Below are positions 1-11,300 of a stretch of DNA of 64,000 nt, piece by piece (position 1 is the first letter of the stretch; every line of letters begins with the position of its first letter). The stretch comes from Leishmania donovani. Taxonomy: Eukaryota > Euglenozoa > Kinetoplastea > Trypanosomatida > Trypanosomatidae. The position numbers and the translations under genes were made by a program. The DNA is taken from NCBI RefSeq assembly GCF_000227135.1, contig NC_018247.1, positions 463,055 through 527,054 of the forward strand, in the 5' to 3' direction. Below the pieces are notes generated by a model that was given only the letters and a program-made list of their open reading frames with translations, did not search any database and had not been told where the DNA came from.

Positions 1-1389
1 TTGTGCTACTCATAGTTTCCTCGGGGGAAGGGTGTTGCCGCTGTGATGTTGTTTTCAACGTTTACACCGATAGCGACGGTGCTTCTGAGCTCGTGAGTCG
101 AAGATGTATCTTCCTCTCTCACCTGCAAGGGCCCGTAGCTGTATATCAGTCTGAGTGTGCGCGCGTTTTTCTTTTCTACTGTGTGTACGCGGCTTGTCTT
201 CGGAGTCCAGAAACGAACGCGGATGGATAAAGATATATATGCATAGGCAACTGTGGCAACAGTCACCGACATGCACGCATGAAAATGTAAAGTAGCTTGC
301 ATGTGTGTGTGTCTGTGTGTGTCGTACCTTTCTTTCCTTTCATCGTGTGTGTGTGTGTGTGTGTGTGTGTGCCCTCTTGTCTGTTCCTGTATTCATCCAT
401 AATGATTGAAAAATTGAATGAAGGCAGCTTCTCCTCTCGCACATAGGTGTATCCTCAGTGTCACGCCCACTTACTTCCTCGCGTATGTGCTCTCCCCACA
501 TGTCCAGACACACGGCTGTAGCGCCCCCCTCCCCATCTTGCCTGAGCAGGCTCTCTGTTGTATGCTTTATGTGCTCCCTTTTCCCTTTTTTCTTCGACCT
601 GCGTGCGTGCTCATCTTCTTTTTTGTTTTTGGTTTATTTTCGATCGTTTCTCTCCTCATCACCAACCTGTAGCGCATCATCCTCACCGTCTCCCATGCAC
701 ACCCTTTTTTCCCCTCTCTCATTCGCCCCTTCGCGACTGCCATGAGGCGTCGTCATCATCGTCTCCCTCCCCCTCCCACGCACAGGCATAGGCACAGACC
801 GAAAAAGCCTCTATCCTTTTCCTTATTTTGTGTGTGTGTGTGTGTGTGTGTTCTGGGACTCGCATTGGTTTTCTGTTTTTTCTTTGTTCTTCTCGGCGAC
901 TTCCTTCCTTGTTCTCTCGTCGATGTCATCTTCATAGTCTTTTCGCTTATGTCTATATATGTCTATATCTATGCGTGTGTGTGTGTGTGTGTGCTGTGGC
1001 GGTTTCACGTATTCGCCTCCTTTTTGAGTTTCTGCTTCGCAAACCTCCCCTACGCGCTGTGTGATTCTCGGAGGGTGATGTGCTCAAGGCAAAACACGCA
1101 CACACAGGGGTCTGTCTTTGTGAAGGGTTAGGTGCGTCTCTGCCAGCTGTGGTTTGGCATCGACATGGTTGTGGTGATATCTCCTTGTAGCCTCCCTCCT
1201 TCCTTTCGTTGGTAAGGTTGCCGTTGTTCTCGACGGAGCCGCGTTGCCCTCTCAGGCGGCGTCTCTGTGCTGCTCCTTCTTCCTTCCCTGTGTGTGTGTG
1301 TGTGTTGCTTTTTGCTGTGGTGCTCCTCGCTCTCATCCTCTCCTACCCGCGCCCACACCCATACCAAAGTCTGTCCCTGCTGACGGGAA
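1..1389. other. Non-coding, pyrimidine-rich intergenic DNA
   Basis: No convincing coding region. The stretch is rich in T/C tracts and TG microsatellites (345-371, 830-850, 975-993, about 1290-1305). Open frames here translate to Cys/Val or Ser/Phe/Leu runs, as repeats and polypyrimidine do. It is probably the 3' UTR and intergenic spacer of a gene that ends left of the window. Several polypyrimidine-AG combinations occur but none leads to a credible ORF. Confidence 0.7.
345..371. repeat. (GT)n microsatellite
   Basis: Uninterrupted GT dinucleotide run of about 13 units in non-coding DNA. Similar runs lie at 830-850 and 975-993. Confidence 0.95.
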
Positions 1390-2045
1390 GGGGGGCCGCG
1401 CACCCCTCAGCACGCAGCATTCTCAGTGTCCAGTGCCCCACTCATACTGTCTGCGGAGAAGCCAGGCAAGCCTCCCTATCCCCTGCCCATGCCAAAACAC
1501 TTCCGCTGGCGACAGGGCCAGGCACCCGCGACGTGGGGAGGCCAAGGCGATGTATCGCTGCTGACGTCGGCGCTCAGGTCCTGGACGGTGTTGCGCCCTA
1601 GCGACCTGCGACAGTGCACGTGCTTGCAGTACGCATATGGTAGGCAGAGTGTCAGCGTGACGCGAGCGCATATCCCACGCACCCCTGGCCCTCGCTGCTG
1701 TCTGCAGAGGTGTGGGGGGCCTGAGCGCCCCTCCCCCCCCCCCCCNNNNNNNNNNNNNNNNNNNNNNNNNNNNNNNNNNNNNNNNNNNNNNNNNNNNNNN
1801 NNNNNNNNNNNNNNNNNNNNNNNNNNNNNNNNNNNNNNNNNNNNNNNNNNNNNNNNNNNNNNNNNNNNNCCCCCCCCCCCCGAGGGGAATGCACCAGGTG
1901 GCGACCAGCATCGTGTGCGCGCGGGGAGAGTTTTGTGCAGAGGCCGTGCTCTCAGATGGCTGGGTCGGCGCACTGCTACAACGCCTGTGTCTACGGCATG
2001 CTTCGCACCACGCGGATGAGGCCTGTGGCAGGGGCCGAGGGACGT
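1390..2045 (-). mobile_element. SIDER2-type degenerate retroposon (inverted), interrupted by an N gap
   Basis: The reverse complement aligns by eye along its length with the elements at 35325-35815 and 62803-63190. Shared blocks include the segment containing GGGATATGCGCTCGCGTCAC (about 1657-1676 on the + strand), the GCGCCGACCCAGCC-like left block near 1965, the CTGTCGCAGGTCGCT block near 1605, and a TGGACACTGAGA-like right block near 1425. SIDERs are short, degenerate Leishmania retroposons related to ingi/L1Tc, mostly found in 3' UTRs, where SIDER2 copies have been linked to mRNA instability. This copy is antisense to the transcription unit. No terminal poly-A is obvious. Boundaries are approximate. 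The N run and poly-C lie where the other copies have only about four C. Confidence 0.75.
1746..1869. other. Assembly gap (N run) inside a poly-C tract
   Basis: 124 Ns with C homopolymer on both sides (about 13 C to the left, about 12 to the right). The gap is inside the inverted SIDER2. The true length is unknown. Confidence 0.99.
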
Positions 2046-2895
2046 ATGGCCTCGTGCTGTATGGCAGAGCAACGCACTCTTGTTGGCAGGAAAGGAGGAC
2101 GAAGAAGAGCGACCTCACCAGCGTTGGTTGTTTGTGTCGACACATCTGTTTCACTGCGCAAAGGACGAACAAGACAAATCCGCAAAACAACGGCAGCGAA
2201 GCAAGACACGGAGAGACGCATGCGCGCCCTCTCTGTCAAGGCAGAAGATGGAAAGTGGTGGAGCATGGGAGACGTGCTGCGGTGGCACCAAGGTGGGGAA
2301 GCAGCGTCGCCTATGCCACCTTCTCTCAGAAGTCCTTGTCTCGCACTCACTTGATCTCTTGCTCTTTGTGCGCATTCCGCCCGCATTTTACTGTGCGTGC
2401 AGTCAGCCCGACCCGACAGTCGAGTGAAGGTACTCGCTCGTAAGTCATCCTCCTCATGTGCCATCCCCACGCCCCGCCCCCAACCATTTTTATCTTTGCT
2501 CGGCTCCTCCGCCTCCTCGCGGCACTTCGGTGACCCATCACTCGCCGCTTCGTTCTTTTCGTGCCTCTCCTGCTTACGTTCTCTGTCGGGGCCTGAATGG
2601 CGCCACCACCCATCTTTTCCACACCGCTCCCTCGCACGGATGCAGCACGGCGGCCCTCTCTCCATCTCCCACAAGAGCAGCAGCAGCAGCACAGGGAAAC
2701 GAAATGTAAAGGCGCTGGACACTACTTTTTTTTTTGCAACAACAGAGGCATAAAGGTGAGCAGGACGATCGCTCATACGCAGCGTGGTTAAGAAGTCTCA
2801 CAGCACAAGAGCTGCGTGGCGTCACCCGCCATCGACCATCCGTCTTTTCTCTGTTTTTCTCGCTTCGTTTTTCCTTTCTTCTTTGCTCGTCGACC
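2046..2895. other. Intergenic spacer before the first gene
   Basis: No credible gene. Mixed-composition sequence to about 2430, then pyrimidine-rich sequence. ORFs here on both strands are short and low-complexity. Confidence 0.6.
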
Positions 2896-2897
2896 AG
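2841..2897 (+). promoter_or_regulatory. Candidate trans-splice acceptor for the basic hypothetical gene
   Basis: A pyrimidine tract at about 2841-2886 contains no AG. The first AG follows at 2896-2897. If used, the leader to the ATG at 3415 is about 518 nt and contains two short upstream ORFs (3259-3318 and 3311-3397). Later acceptors after 3397 are equally possible. Confidence 0.45.
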
Positions 2898-3258
2898 TCC
2901 ATAAACTCATAGATCGTCTAAACACTCTACTTGACGGTGTGCATCTCTTCCCCACCCCTCCGTCCTTATCCCAGTCGCTCTCCCTCTCCCTCGTTGTTGT
3001 TCATAGAACTCAGCCTTTTCGCCCCTTTCCCACCCCGGATACCCACACGCACCCCACGATCAAGCTCCTCTGCAGCAACAGCAAGGGCACTATCCTCTAC
3101 ATCGTCACTGGCGCTGCTCCCGCCTGCTGACCCAGCCACCGAATCAAATCTTCTCCCACAAATAGCGTCCCTGTACGCGCACACGCACTGGCTCTCTAAC
3201 CACAGCCATCATCCACAGCCCCCGACCCTCACCGCCTGGCAAGCTACGTTATCACATC

Positions 3259-3397
3259 ATGCAAGCAAGGCAACAAATCTCCTGCGCGCTTTCCTCCTTT
3301 CCGTGGGTTCATGGCTGATTTGGGCGGCGATCTTCACCGTTGTACCCCCTCTTGGCTGCTGCCCTGCCTGCGGTCACATTCCACGCGTGGGCACTAA
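3259..3397 (+). other. Two overlapping upstream ORFs (19 and 28 codons)
   Basis: ATG at 3259 opens a 19-residue frame ending with TGA at 3316-3318. ATG at 3311 opens a 28-residue frame ending with TAA at 3395-3397. Both end before the ATG at 3415. They lie in the mRNA only if the acceptor near 2897 is used. They could lower translation of the main ORF or simply be spacer sequence. Confidence 0.3.
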
Positions 3398-3414
3398 GCA
3401 CGATTGCGTCAGTA

Positions 3415-4527
3415 ATGTTCACTCTCTTCTTCGCTTGCTTAGCGCCCAAGCGGCGGTGCGGTTATTCCTCAGGCACCACCGCTGTCGCTGCCGCTGCTGC
3501 TGCATCCCATCGCAAGGTTTTTTCCACCGCAGTAGCTCGCTTCAAAACTAAACCGAGGGTGCATGGAGGCTTCAGCCCAGTGCGGTGTGCTGGCCGACCC
3601 CCGAAGAAGCAGCACGAGCGCTGCCCTCGCACATCGCCTGCGTCGCTGTCGCAGCCGCTTTCAGCGGCTTCTCCACCATCTTCCAGCGCTGTCGCGTCGA
3701 TGAATAACTACGCGGCCGGAGAGGAGACGTCATCATGCCAGCCCTCCTTCTCGCCATCGTACCTCCTCACGGATGCGATGCCAGTGCGCAGCCGCTTCAT
3801 GAATCCCGTTGACTTCCTTAGCTCGTCCGAACCGCTGATGCTCACACCAGAGGAGAAGGCGGCAGAGAAGGCGGAGAAGGCACGAATGGTGGCGCTGCAA
3901 GAGGACGCGAGAGCGTTGGCTGCGCTGTTCGCACGGGAGCTGGCTAAGCGAAAAGCGAAGGCGATTACTGCAGGAGTCATAAAAGCCCGTCGACCTGCGG
4001 CAGCAGCGGCTGTGCCGGCGTCATCGAAGCCCGCGCGTCTTGGAGGACAGCAGCAGTCCCCGCTCTTCCCCCCCACACACTCAATCAAGCTCGCGCCGGT
4101 GGCGCCCAAACCCCAACGAAGCCACCACAAGGCCTCTGTGAAGTCCGAAAAACTGCGAGTCAAGGCGCTCAAGCGAGGGCGGAAACTGAAAACCTCACGC
4201 CGGCCACGGGCGTTGGCGGCGCAGAGGAGTTCTCCCATTTCCAGGAAGCGTGGTCGCCAGTCAAAGATGCCCGCCGCGACCTCCGTGTCGATGCACCAGC
4301 CGCATCCGCCACTGCAGAGACGCCCCAGCCGTCCGCCCTTGCGACTGGCTGCTGCAGCGCGGATGCGCGTTGCAGCAGCCAGTCACAAGGCCGGACGGCG
4401 CGCCGCGCGGGCCCCCAAGTCTTTCGTCATGCGTCCTCTGTCCAAGTCCACCGTGAAGGCGTGGCGACTTGCACAGCAGCAAAAGCGTGTCATAGGCAAG
4501 GCACGCCACGGCAAGCGCAAGAAGTAG
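3415..4527 (+). CDS. Hypothetical Lys/Arg-rich basic protein
   Basis: I do not recognise this 370-residue protein. The open frame extends upstream to a TTG at 3340, but the first in-frame ATG is 3415. A second possible start is the ATG at 3700 (MNNYAAGEE), giving 275 residues. From the 3415 start, residues 1-12 are hydrophobic (MFTLFFACLAP), followed by an Ala run. Residues about 143-184 are predicted as a charged helix (LTPEEKAAEKAEKARM onward). The C-terminal half is dominated by Lys, Arg, Ala and Pro and ends in KARHGKRKK. Such a tail suggests nucleic-acid binding or nuclear/nucleolar location, but that is inference from composition alone. The coding sequence carries a long inverted repeat at 4328-4399. 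The ORF is followed by about 840 nt of spacer before the next gene. Confidence 0.6.
   Translation: MFTLFFACLAPKRRCGYSSGTTAVAAAAAASHRKVFSTAVARFKTKPRVHGGFSPVRCAGRPPKKQHERCPRTSPASLSQPLSAASPPSSSAVASMNNYAAGEETSSCQPSFSPSYLLTDAMPVRSRFMNPVDFLSSSEPLMLTPEEKAAEKAEKARMVALQEDARALAALFARELAKRKAKAITAGVIKARRPAAAAAVPASSKPARLGGQQQSPLFPPTHSIKLAPVAPKPQRSHHKASVKSEKLRVKALKRGRKLKTSRRPRALAAQRSSPISRKRGRQSKMPAATSVSMHQPHPPLQRRPSRPPLRLAAAARMRVAAASHKAGRRAARAPKSFVMRPLSKSTVKAWRLAQQQKRVIGKARHGKRKK
4328..4399. repeat. Near-perfect inverted repeat (hairpin) inside the coding sequence
   Basis: Arms 4328-4356 and 4371-4399 are reverse complements at 27 of 29 positions. The innermost 14 bp match perfectly (GACTGGCTGCTGCA and its complement). 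The 14-nt loop itself contains GCGC-GGAT-GCGC and could pair further. In protein terms the arms encode RPPLRLAAAARM and RVAAASHKAGRR. Confidence 0.9.
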
Positions 4528-5240
4528 TAGTGAGCAAGCGGGAGGGAGACGGCTTAGGTGATGGGCGACGCGCCATGGGTGTCTGCGCACGCGTTGCTCG
4601 CTCTCTTCCTCGTCTTGATCCCTCTTCCTGTGTCTCCGCAGCCTTGCGAACCACTTCAGAAGCTTCCATATTTTTTTTTGCTTCGCCTCTTTGTGTGTGT
4701 GTGTTTTCACTCTTTCGGTTTCATGTGGTGGAAGAGTACGGTGGTGGTGTTGTCTGCGTTCTCTGGAGCGTCACTGTCCACCTCGGCTCTCGTTCTCCGC
4801 ATCCCCGTTTCTAGTCCGATGGACCTGCGCAAGTGAACAAGAGAAACGGCGGAACCGCTGTGCGCTGCACCACTGCCGCGACGCCTATATTACGGCGCCG
4901 TCCTCGATGGCTTGGCGCCTCCTCCTTTTCTGGTGGTTTGTCACGCGGAGGCGTCTGCGCCTCTCGTTGGGTATGCGTGCAGCCTCTGTGCATGTCAACG
5001 CATCAGACAAGATTTACGAGCCGGACTTTAATGACTTTGTTCTCCTCCTGGCGCTCCGACGATAACCTGAGCGGCAGGTACGTTTTCTCTGCGTCGCGGA
5101 GCACGCGCCTTTCGCCATCCTCCACTCATTGCTCCTCCCCCCTTGTCTATCTGTCTGCCTCTTCGCTGGCACTCGTTCAACACCCACTCCCACTAGAGTG
5201 CCCACCACCAACACCACTCTTCTGTACGCATCTCGCGTGA
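4528..5240. other. Intergenic spacer
   Basis: Pyrimidine-rich spacer with a TG run near 4691. A 4561 ATG opens a hydrophobic frame of about 90 residues, but it is repeat/polypyrimidine-derived and probably 3' UTR. Nothing else is seen. Confidence 0.6.
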
Positions 5241-5285
5241 GCTTCCTCTTTCTTTACCCTATTTTCCGTGTCTTCTTTGCTGAAG
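5241..5285 (+). promoter_or_regulatory. Trans-splice acceptor of the WDR24-like gene
   Basis: Pyrimidine tract 5241-5280 followed by the first AG at 5284-5285. The resulting 81-nt leader contains no ATG before 5367, which supports that start over the upstream GTG-led extension. Confidence 0.65.
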
Positions 5286-5366
5286 GAAATTGTCCTTTTC
5301 CTCTTCCTTTATCGAAACGTGCCGTGCACACGGCGGCACACTCGCACGCGTCACACACATCAGCGC

Positions 5367-8300
5367 ATGCCCGCCTCGTTGCGCAAAAATCTGCAACGGT
5401 CCCCGGCGGACACGCAGCCACGTGCTGCTGCAGGAGGCGCCGCCGCAGACCACGCGGTGCCACCAGCGACAGGAAAGGCTGGCTTCTCCTCCGCGGGTGC
5501 CTCGAACCCCCTGCAGGCATCACTTACACAAGAGCGTGGTGGCAGCAGCGACACGTCGGCAGCTCCCAGTCCTTCTGGCCTACCCCCATCCGGTGGCCAC
5601 GGTGATGCCCATGGCATCACTTCTCCATCGGTCGCCACTTTCAAGCGCCCCGGGCTCGCTCCTTTCCGCCCGCCCTCCGTTCTCCAGGTGAACGTGGCCG
5701 CTCGGTCAGCAGGTGTGGCTCGAGGGGGCGGGGCGGGTGGCCAAAGCCCCTCCTTTTCACCTCAGCAGCATCAGCAGCAGGGGGCTAGCGGAACCTCCCC
5801 GCCACTATATCGGTGCAGCCTCGATGGCACAATCCCGTGCCCCGCTCTTCCCTCGGCAACTGCCATGGCAGGAGGGACAGGAGACGGCGGCGCAGCTTCA
5901 TCGTCTGGGCCTTCTAGTACGCTCACAAGCGGCATGTCCGTCTCGGGCCTGTCAAACCACCTTCGCCTCAGCGAGGGTCTGAGCTGCCTCGACTACCATC
6001 CAACCTTTCGCGCGCTGGCGATCGGCAGCACTCGTCAGATTCACGTGGTGGAAGTGATCGCAATAGTGGGCCACGACGTGGCGGCCGCAGTGCGGCTGCA
6101 CCGACATCAGCAGCAGCGACAGCAACAGGCAAACACGAATGCAATCACGCCATCAGACGGCGAGCGCGCTCACGCTTCCCTCGGCACCGCGGCTCCGTCT
6201 GACCTCCCTGCGTCGCCGCCGCCGCCGCTAGGGCCTGCGCCCTTTTTGATGCGCAATACCGGTGTCTTCGGCGGCCTCAACAAGGTGGAGAGCGTCGCGT
6301 GGTACCCGAGCACTGAGGAGGCCTCTCTGGCCTTCATTCAGCCGGCGCGAACAGTGACCATCTTCCTCGATGCCATCCAGTTCAAGGCGGACGGTACGTA
6401 CCTCCCGCAGCAGTGGACGCGTTCGCAGTACAAAGGCAAGACTCTCACCTCCGCCATGGCTGCTGGCGGCGGCTCGACGGCGATGGCGGTCGTGACAAAC
6501 CTCGACTGCGCCTCGGGCGGGATCACACCGGCAGCCTCCACGACCAGCCTGGGCGGTAGCTCCGGGCTCTACACACCTGCCTCCGCGTCACTGGTCAGCT
6601 CCCTTTCCTACAGCGCCGCCTCCGTCTCCCAAGGCAGCGCGCCGCACGAGACGAGCTTTTCCACGCCTACCAGTTCAGGTTTCTCCACAACGGGGTTTGC
6701 GGCCAGAAACCTGCCCCATGCTGTGCGCAACCTGAAAGGGCCGCTGGCGAAGGAGCTGATTGAGCTGAACATCGACATCACGTACATGCGAGTGGAGAAG
6801 ATCGTCTGGGATCCGCACCACCCCTACACTCTCGCTCTCAGCTCTCCAGCGACCCACTTTGAGGTGTGGCAGGTGCCCACGGACGGCTGGCGCGTCTACG
6901 CGCCCCAGCTGGTGCTGCGACCGCCAGCGCACAACACGCGCAGCGTCGTTCGAGACATCGCCTTCTCACCGTCCAACCCCGATCTCATTGTCGTGGTCAC
7001 GGAGTGCGGCAACGCCGGACAGGTGCTGCTCTATTATCGTCGTCAAGTGGAGGCGAAGCGGTGCTTCGACATTAGCGGCCCGGGCCTGTCCGTCGCCTTC
7101 CACCCGATCTTCTCCGACCTTCTCGCCGTGTGCTTCCGCCGCGAGAAGACAAAGCCTGACACACGCATATCATTCCTGCAGGTCATGCCCGTCGGTGGCG
7201 CCGCCGCTGGATGGTTGTCGGGGGTCTCCACGGCCGCAGCGACAGCGGTACCCGCCACCTCATCAGAGACCGAAGGAAGCCCACTAGCTGCCTCGTCGGC
7301 GTTAGCATCTGCTGCCACTGCCCCTGAAAGTGCAGACGCAAGCTTCATGGCCAAGATGGTTCCTGCGAGCACGTCGTCGTATCTCGCCGAGCAGCCGTAT
7401 CTGCCCCATATCGACAACTACGTGTGCATCAGCCGCATACGATGGCGACCCTCATCCATGGGAAGGCTTACGGAGCCGAAGCGGCACCATTACATGTCTT
7501 TCACGCCCTCTGCCCAGGCGCTCTTGGCGGCATGCAACTTGCCCAACTCAACTGTCCCGTCCGCCCCTGGCGCCTTCACCTGGGTTGACCTGCTGCACTC
7601 GCAGCTATGGTTCGCATCGGCGGCGATGACGACCGACACAGACCTTTCCATCTGGGATGCCACCAACGGCTTTTTTCCTGTGTGCGTCGTCAAGCACCTC
7701 GCCCCGCGCGGTGACACGACGACCAACGAGTCGAACGACTTTGCGTGGCTCAATGAGCTGACACTGGTGACAATTTTCAAGAGCGGCGACGTGGTCTGCA
7801 CCAGTCTTCTGAACAGCCTCCCAGAAGATTCCGTCATGACCAGCGCCGAGCGGGTGCAGCTGCGGGCAGTGAAGCCGCAGCAAAAGCAGCAGCTTCACCG
7901 GCTACGCCAGCAGCTTGATTCCAAGTCGAGAGATGAACTCGGCGAGCTGTACAGCAAGCGAATCGCAGAGGAAGAGGCATGTCTGGCCATGCTGCCGGCG
8001 TATGTGCGCGACCCGTTCGCGGATCTACTCACCACATTCACCGTTCTGCCGACTACCTCCATCGTGTCCGACCTTTTCGGGCACTCCTACACCATTCGCA
8101 ACACTAACGCGGCCCTGCGGCGCCACTACCATCAGATGATCCGACGCGAGTGCGGGCAGCTTGTTCGCCGTCTTGCCATTCAGGTGTCGAAGGAAGCCGT
8201 ACTACGCCAGCAGTGGACGAGCAGGCGGCACCAGCTCTCCGGCGTCAGTCCCTCCACTGGGCCCGGCATGGCGAGTGGCATCGCGGCCCTGCAGGAGCAG

Positions 8301-11300
8301 CGGTCGCGCCGCCCACGCTCGCCATTCACGCAGACGGGCGGCCTCCGCGGTCGAGCCACGTCGTCGCAAGGCTCCAACTCGACGCCGCCGAGCCCGCAGT
8401 GCAGAATGTTGACGCGGCGATGCTCGGTTGCCACCCCCTCGTCGTCGACTGGTGGGCAGCACATGCCCGTAGCGCCGATCTGGGGAGAAGGCACGAGCGG
8501 CGGGCCTGCTGGCAGTCGTGGATTGGGTGGTGGAGGCGGCACCGCGGCCGACGCCATCGGACTCCCCCAGCACCCGCCCTGGAGCCTGGAGGACGTGGGC
8601 GAGGCGGGAATGGTCTCCCCGCAGCACTCCCGAGAACTGAGGCGCCACCCCAGCAATGCGGGCGCTGGCGGCGGTGTCAGCAGCGCCTCGCCCCATCCCT
8701 ACCTCGGCGTCCATCACGATGGAGGGATGGAAGGTCAACCTGTGAGGGATGCTGAGGCGAGCGGCCACGTCTCTTCTCCGTGTCCCGAGGTGACGCATGT
8801 GGAAGAAGAGGCAGCAGCGGCTACTGGACGCGTTGGCCGCAGCTCCTCTCGCGCGTCCTCCGCAGTCGCTTGGATCAAGCGACTGTTGGGCGCTTCATGG
8901 CGAGAGCGATTGAGTCGAGACCAGTCCAGCGAACCCCGTGATCAATGCATCTTCCACTCGCCAGGCCGTTCGCAGGTGAAAGATGCAGCTCTCGTCATCA
9001 ACTCTAGCGACGACGGCCCTGCGGTCTTGGCTAGCGTGCTTGACGTCACTCCGAGCCTGAGTGTTGTACCATCGTCGGACGATGTCGCAGCTGTCTCCTC
9101 GCCTCCGTCGCGTTTGCGTCAGCTGCCACCTTGTGGAGCCGCCTGTGGTAGTGGTACCTACGGTTCGTCTGGTCTTGGTCCAGCTCAGTCCACAGCCACA
9201 TCGCCGATCAGCGTCATACACATCGACAACAGTGGTAGCAGCTGTGGAAGTCCACACCAGCTCGCCCCGACAGCGCCGGCCGCCCAAGTACACGCGGCAG
9301 CGGCACACAGCTTCCCTGCGTACCCTGGCGCGTCGACGAGCGCCAACGCTTCCGTGAGCTCCGCATATTCCCCACAGCAGCAACGCGTCGGCAGCGGTCG
9401 TGGTGGGCCCAGTCCTTCCTCACTCTTGCTCACAAGCTCCTCTCTCGGGGCTCCTCCCTCGGTGCCCGGTGACCTCGACATCGTCGGAGGCGGCAGCGGC
9501 GTTGTCTTCACGCAACTCTTCCCGCTGTTGAATGAGTGCGTGCGCGTGTGCAGCGGCGGCGGTAGTGGTGGCAGCTGCAAGGCCCGCGGGAAGTGCAATG
9601 TTAGTGAAGAACCACGAGTGTCACGCTTCTCCCTCAGTGCTGCTAAGACGTCAGCGCCGGTTGCCAGCGTGGCGTCTCTCTCAGTGGCACCTGCTAGCCT
9701 CGACAACTCACCCACGTTGGCGGCGGCCTCTGCTTTCCGCCACGACCTGCCTGCAGTTCTGTTCTCCTCCGCCTTGCACCCATCCAGCGCGGAGCTCAAG
9801 TCAGAAACAGCCACCACGTCTCCACTGCTGCTGCCGCTTTCGATACTGGCCTCGGCGGGAAGTCGCGTGTCCGGCGGTGCCGTCGTGCCCACGCGCTCGG
9901 CGAGCGCGGCCTCCCAGCTGATGCCAGCGCATGTCTATCTAGCCTCGCAGAGAGTCGTCACCGTGGCCGTGGAGAGCTTTGTGCTGAGCGATGCGGTGTG
10001 CGGCTGGTCGTACCTGGAGAAGCAAGCGGAGCAGCTCGCCTTCGTGCGCTTTGCGCTCGAGTGGGACATGGGCTACGAGCTGGCGCTGGCCATGAAAGCC
10101 CTGCGGCACAAGCGCACAGACGCTGAAGCGGCGGCAGATGAGACGGCGCCGCACAGAGCCGATCCTATGCGTACAGCGCAGCCTCGCGACCCTGCCCGCT
10201 CGCAGACTTCCTCGCGCGAAGTAGCGGCACACAGCGCCCATACCTCGAGCGCTCTCCCGCGCTCGTTGTGGCGCAGCAGTAGCAGCAGCAGCGTAGGCGG
10301 TCGCCAAGATGTCGAGTGGAGGTCACAGCAGCGGAAGACCACAGAGCCGTACTGCCCACAGCTTGGCGGCACCTACTCTGGTGTTGCAGCTGGCCGAGAG
10401 CGACGTTGTGTGGGCAACAGCAGCACACGTGGGCCCCCACACGTGCGTTCTGGTGCGCCAAGTGCTGATCCGACTCACATGGTCGACTGGGGATACGGGG
10501 TGCCGGTGCCAAGTCACGAGGATGTTGATGACAAGGTCGCGGCCATGATGGAAGAAAACGCGCGCATCTGTGAGCAAGTGATGCGCCAGCGGTGGGAGGC
10601 CGGCTGTGCCGGTTTCGCGGGCGGCGGTGCTCACATAAATCGGCGTCCATCGCAAGGCGGGGACGACAGTGGGGTCGACGTGTCAGGCAGTCCCGCGTGG
10701 TCCTCTGGCGACGCCGCAACGACACTGAATGACGTAGAAGGTGTCGAGGTAGGTCACACGGACGCCGCACTCGCTGCAGAGTTGTCGAACGCGGCCGCCT
10801 ACGATCCGCGCGCGCAGTGGTGGCGCGCTGCCGCTCATGCCTGGCGCTCACATCATGTCTCTTTCATCATATCCATCACTTCACAGCAGCTTGAGTACGC
10901 GTCGCTCATGGGAGACGTGCAGTACAGCCTCGTTCTGTACATCCTCTTTTGCCTCTGGTGGCGCCTGCACAGCGAGGTTGCGGAGGCGACATACGCGATG
11001 GCTCTCGAAGCACGCGCTCGTCGACACTACGTTGGCAGTGGAGTGAGCCGTGACGGTAGCGCTGGTGCGCGAGACAGTCACCGAGCTGCAGCACCGCAGG
11101 AGCGCAGCCCTCACAACAATGCAGGGCCTCGTCACCGACTGCGCGCTGTCGCGCTCGCTCCAGGGATAGCGGCGGAAGGAGAGGAAGGCGACGGCAGAGG
11201 TGGGCCGGGCGCCTCAGAGGCCGCGGCTGACCCCCTCCCCAGCACCGCTGCGCCGCCGCTACGAAGCCCGTCGACGGACGACGACGACGACGATGCGGGG

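Noticed and set aside
4561..4836. About 90-residue frame with a hydrophobic start after the first gene
   Set aside because: It overlaps a TG run and pyrimidine tracts in what should be 3' UTR. No acceptor sits immediately before it.
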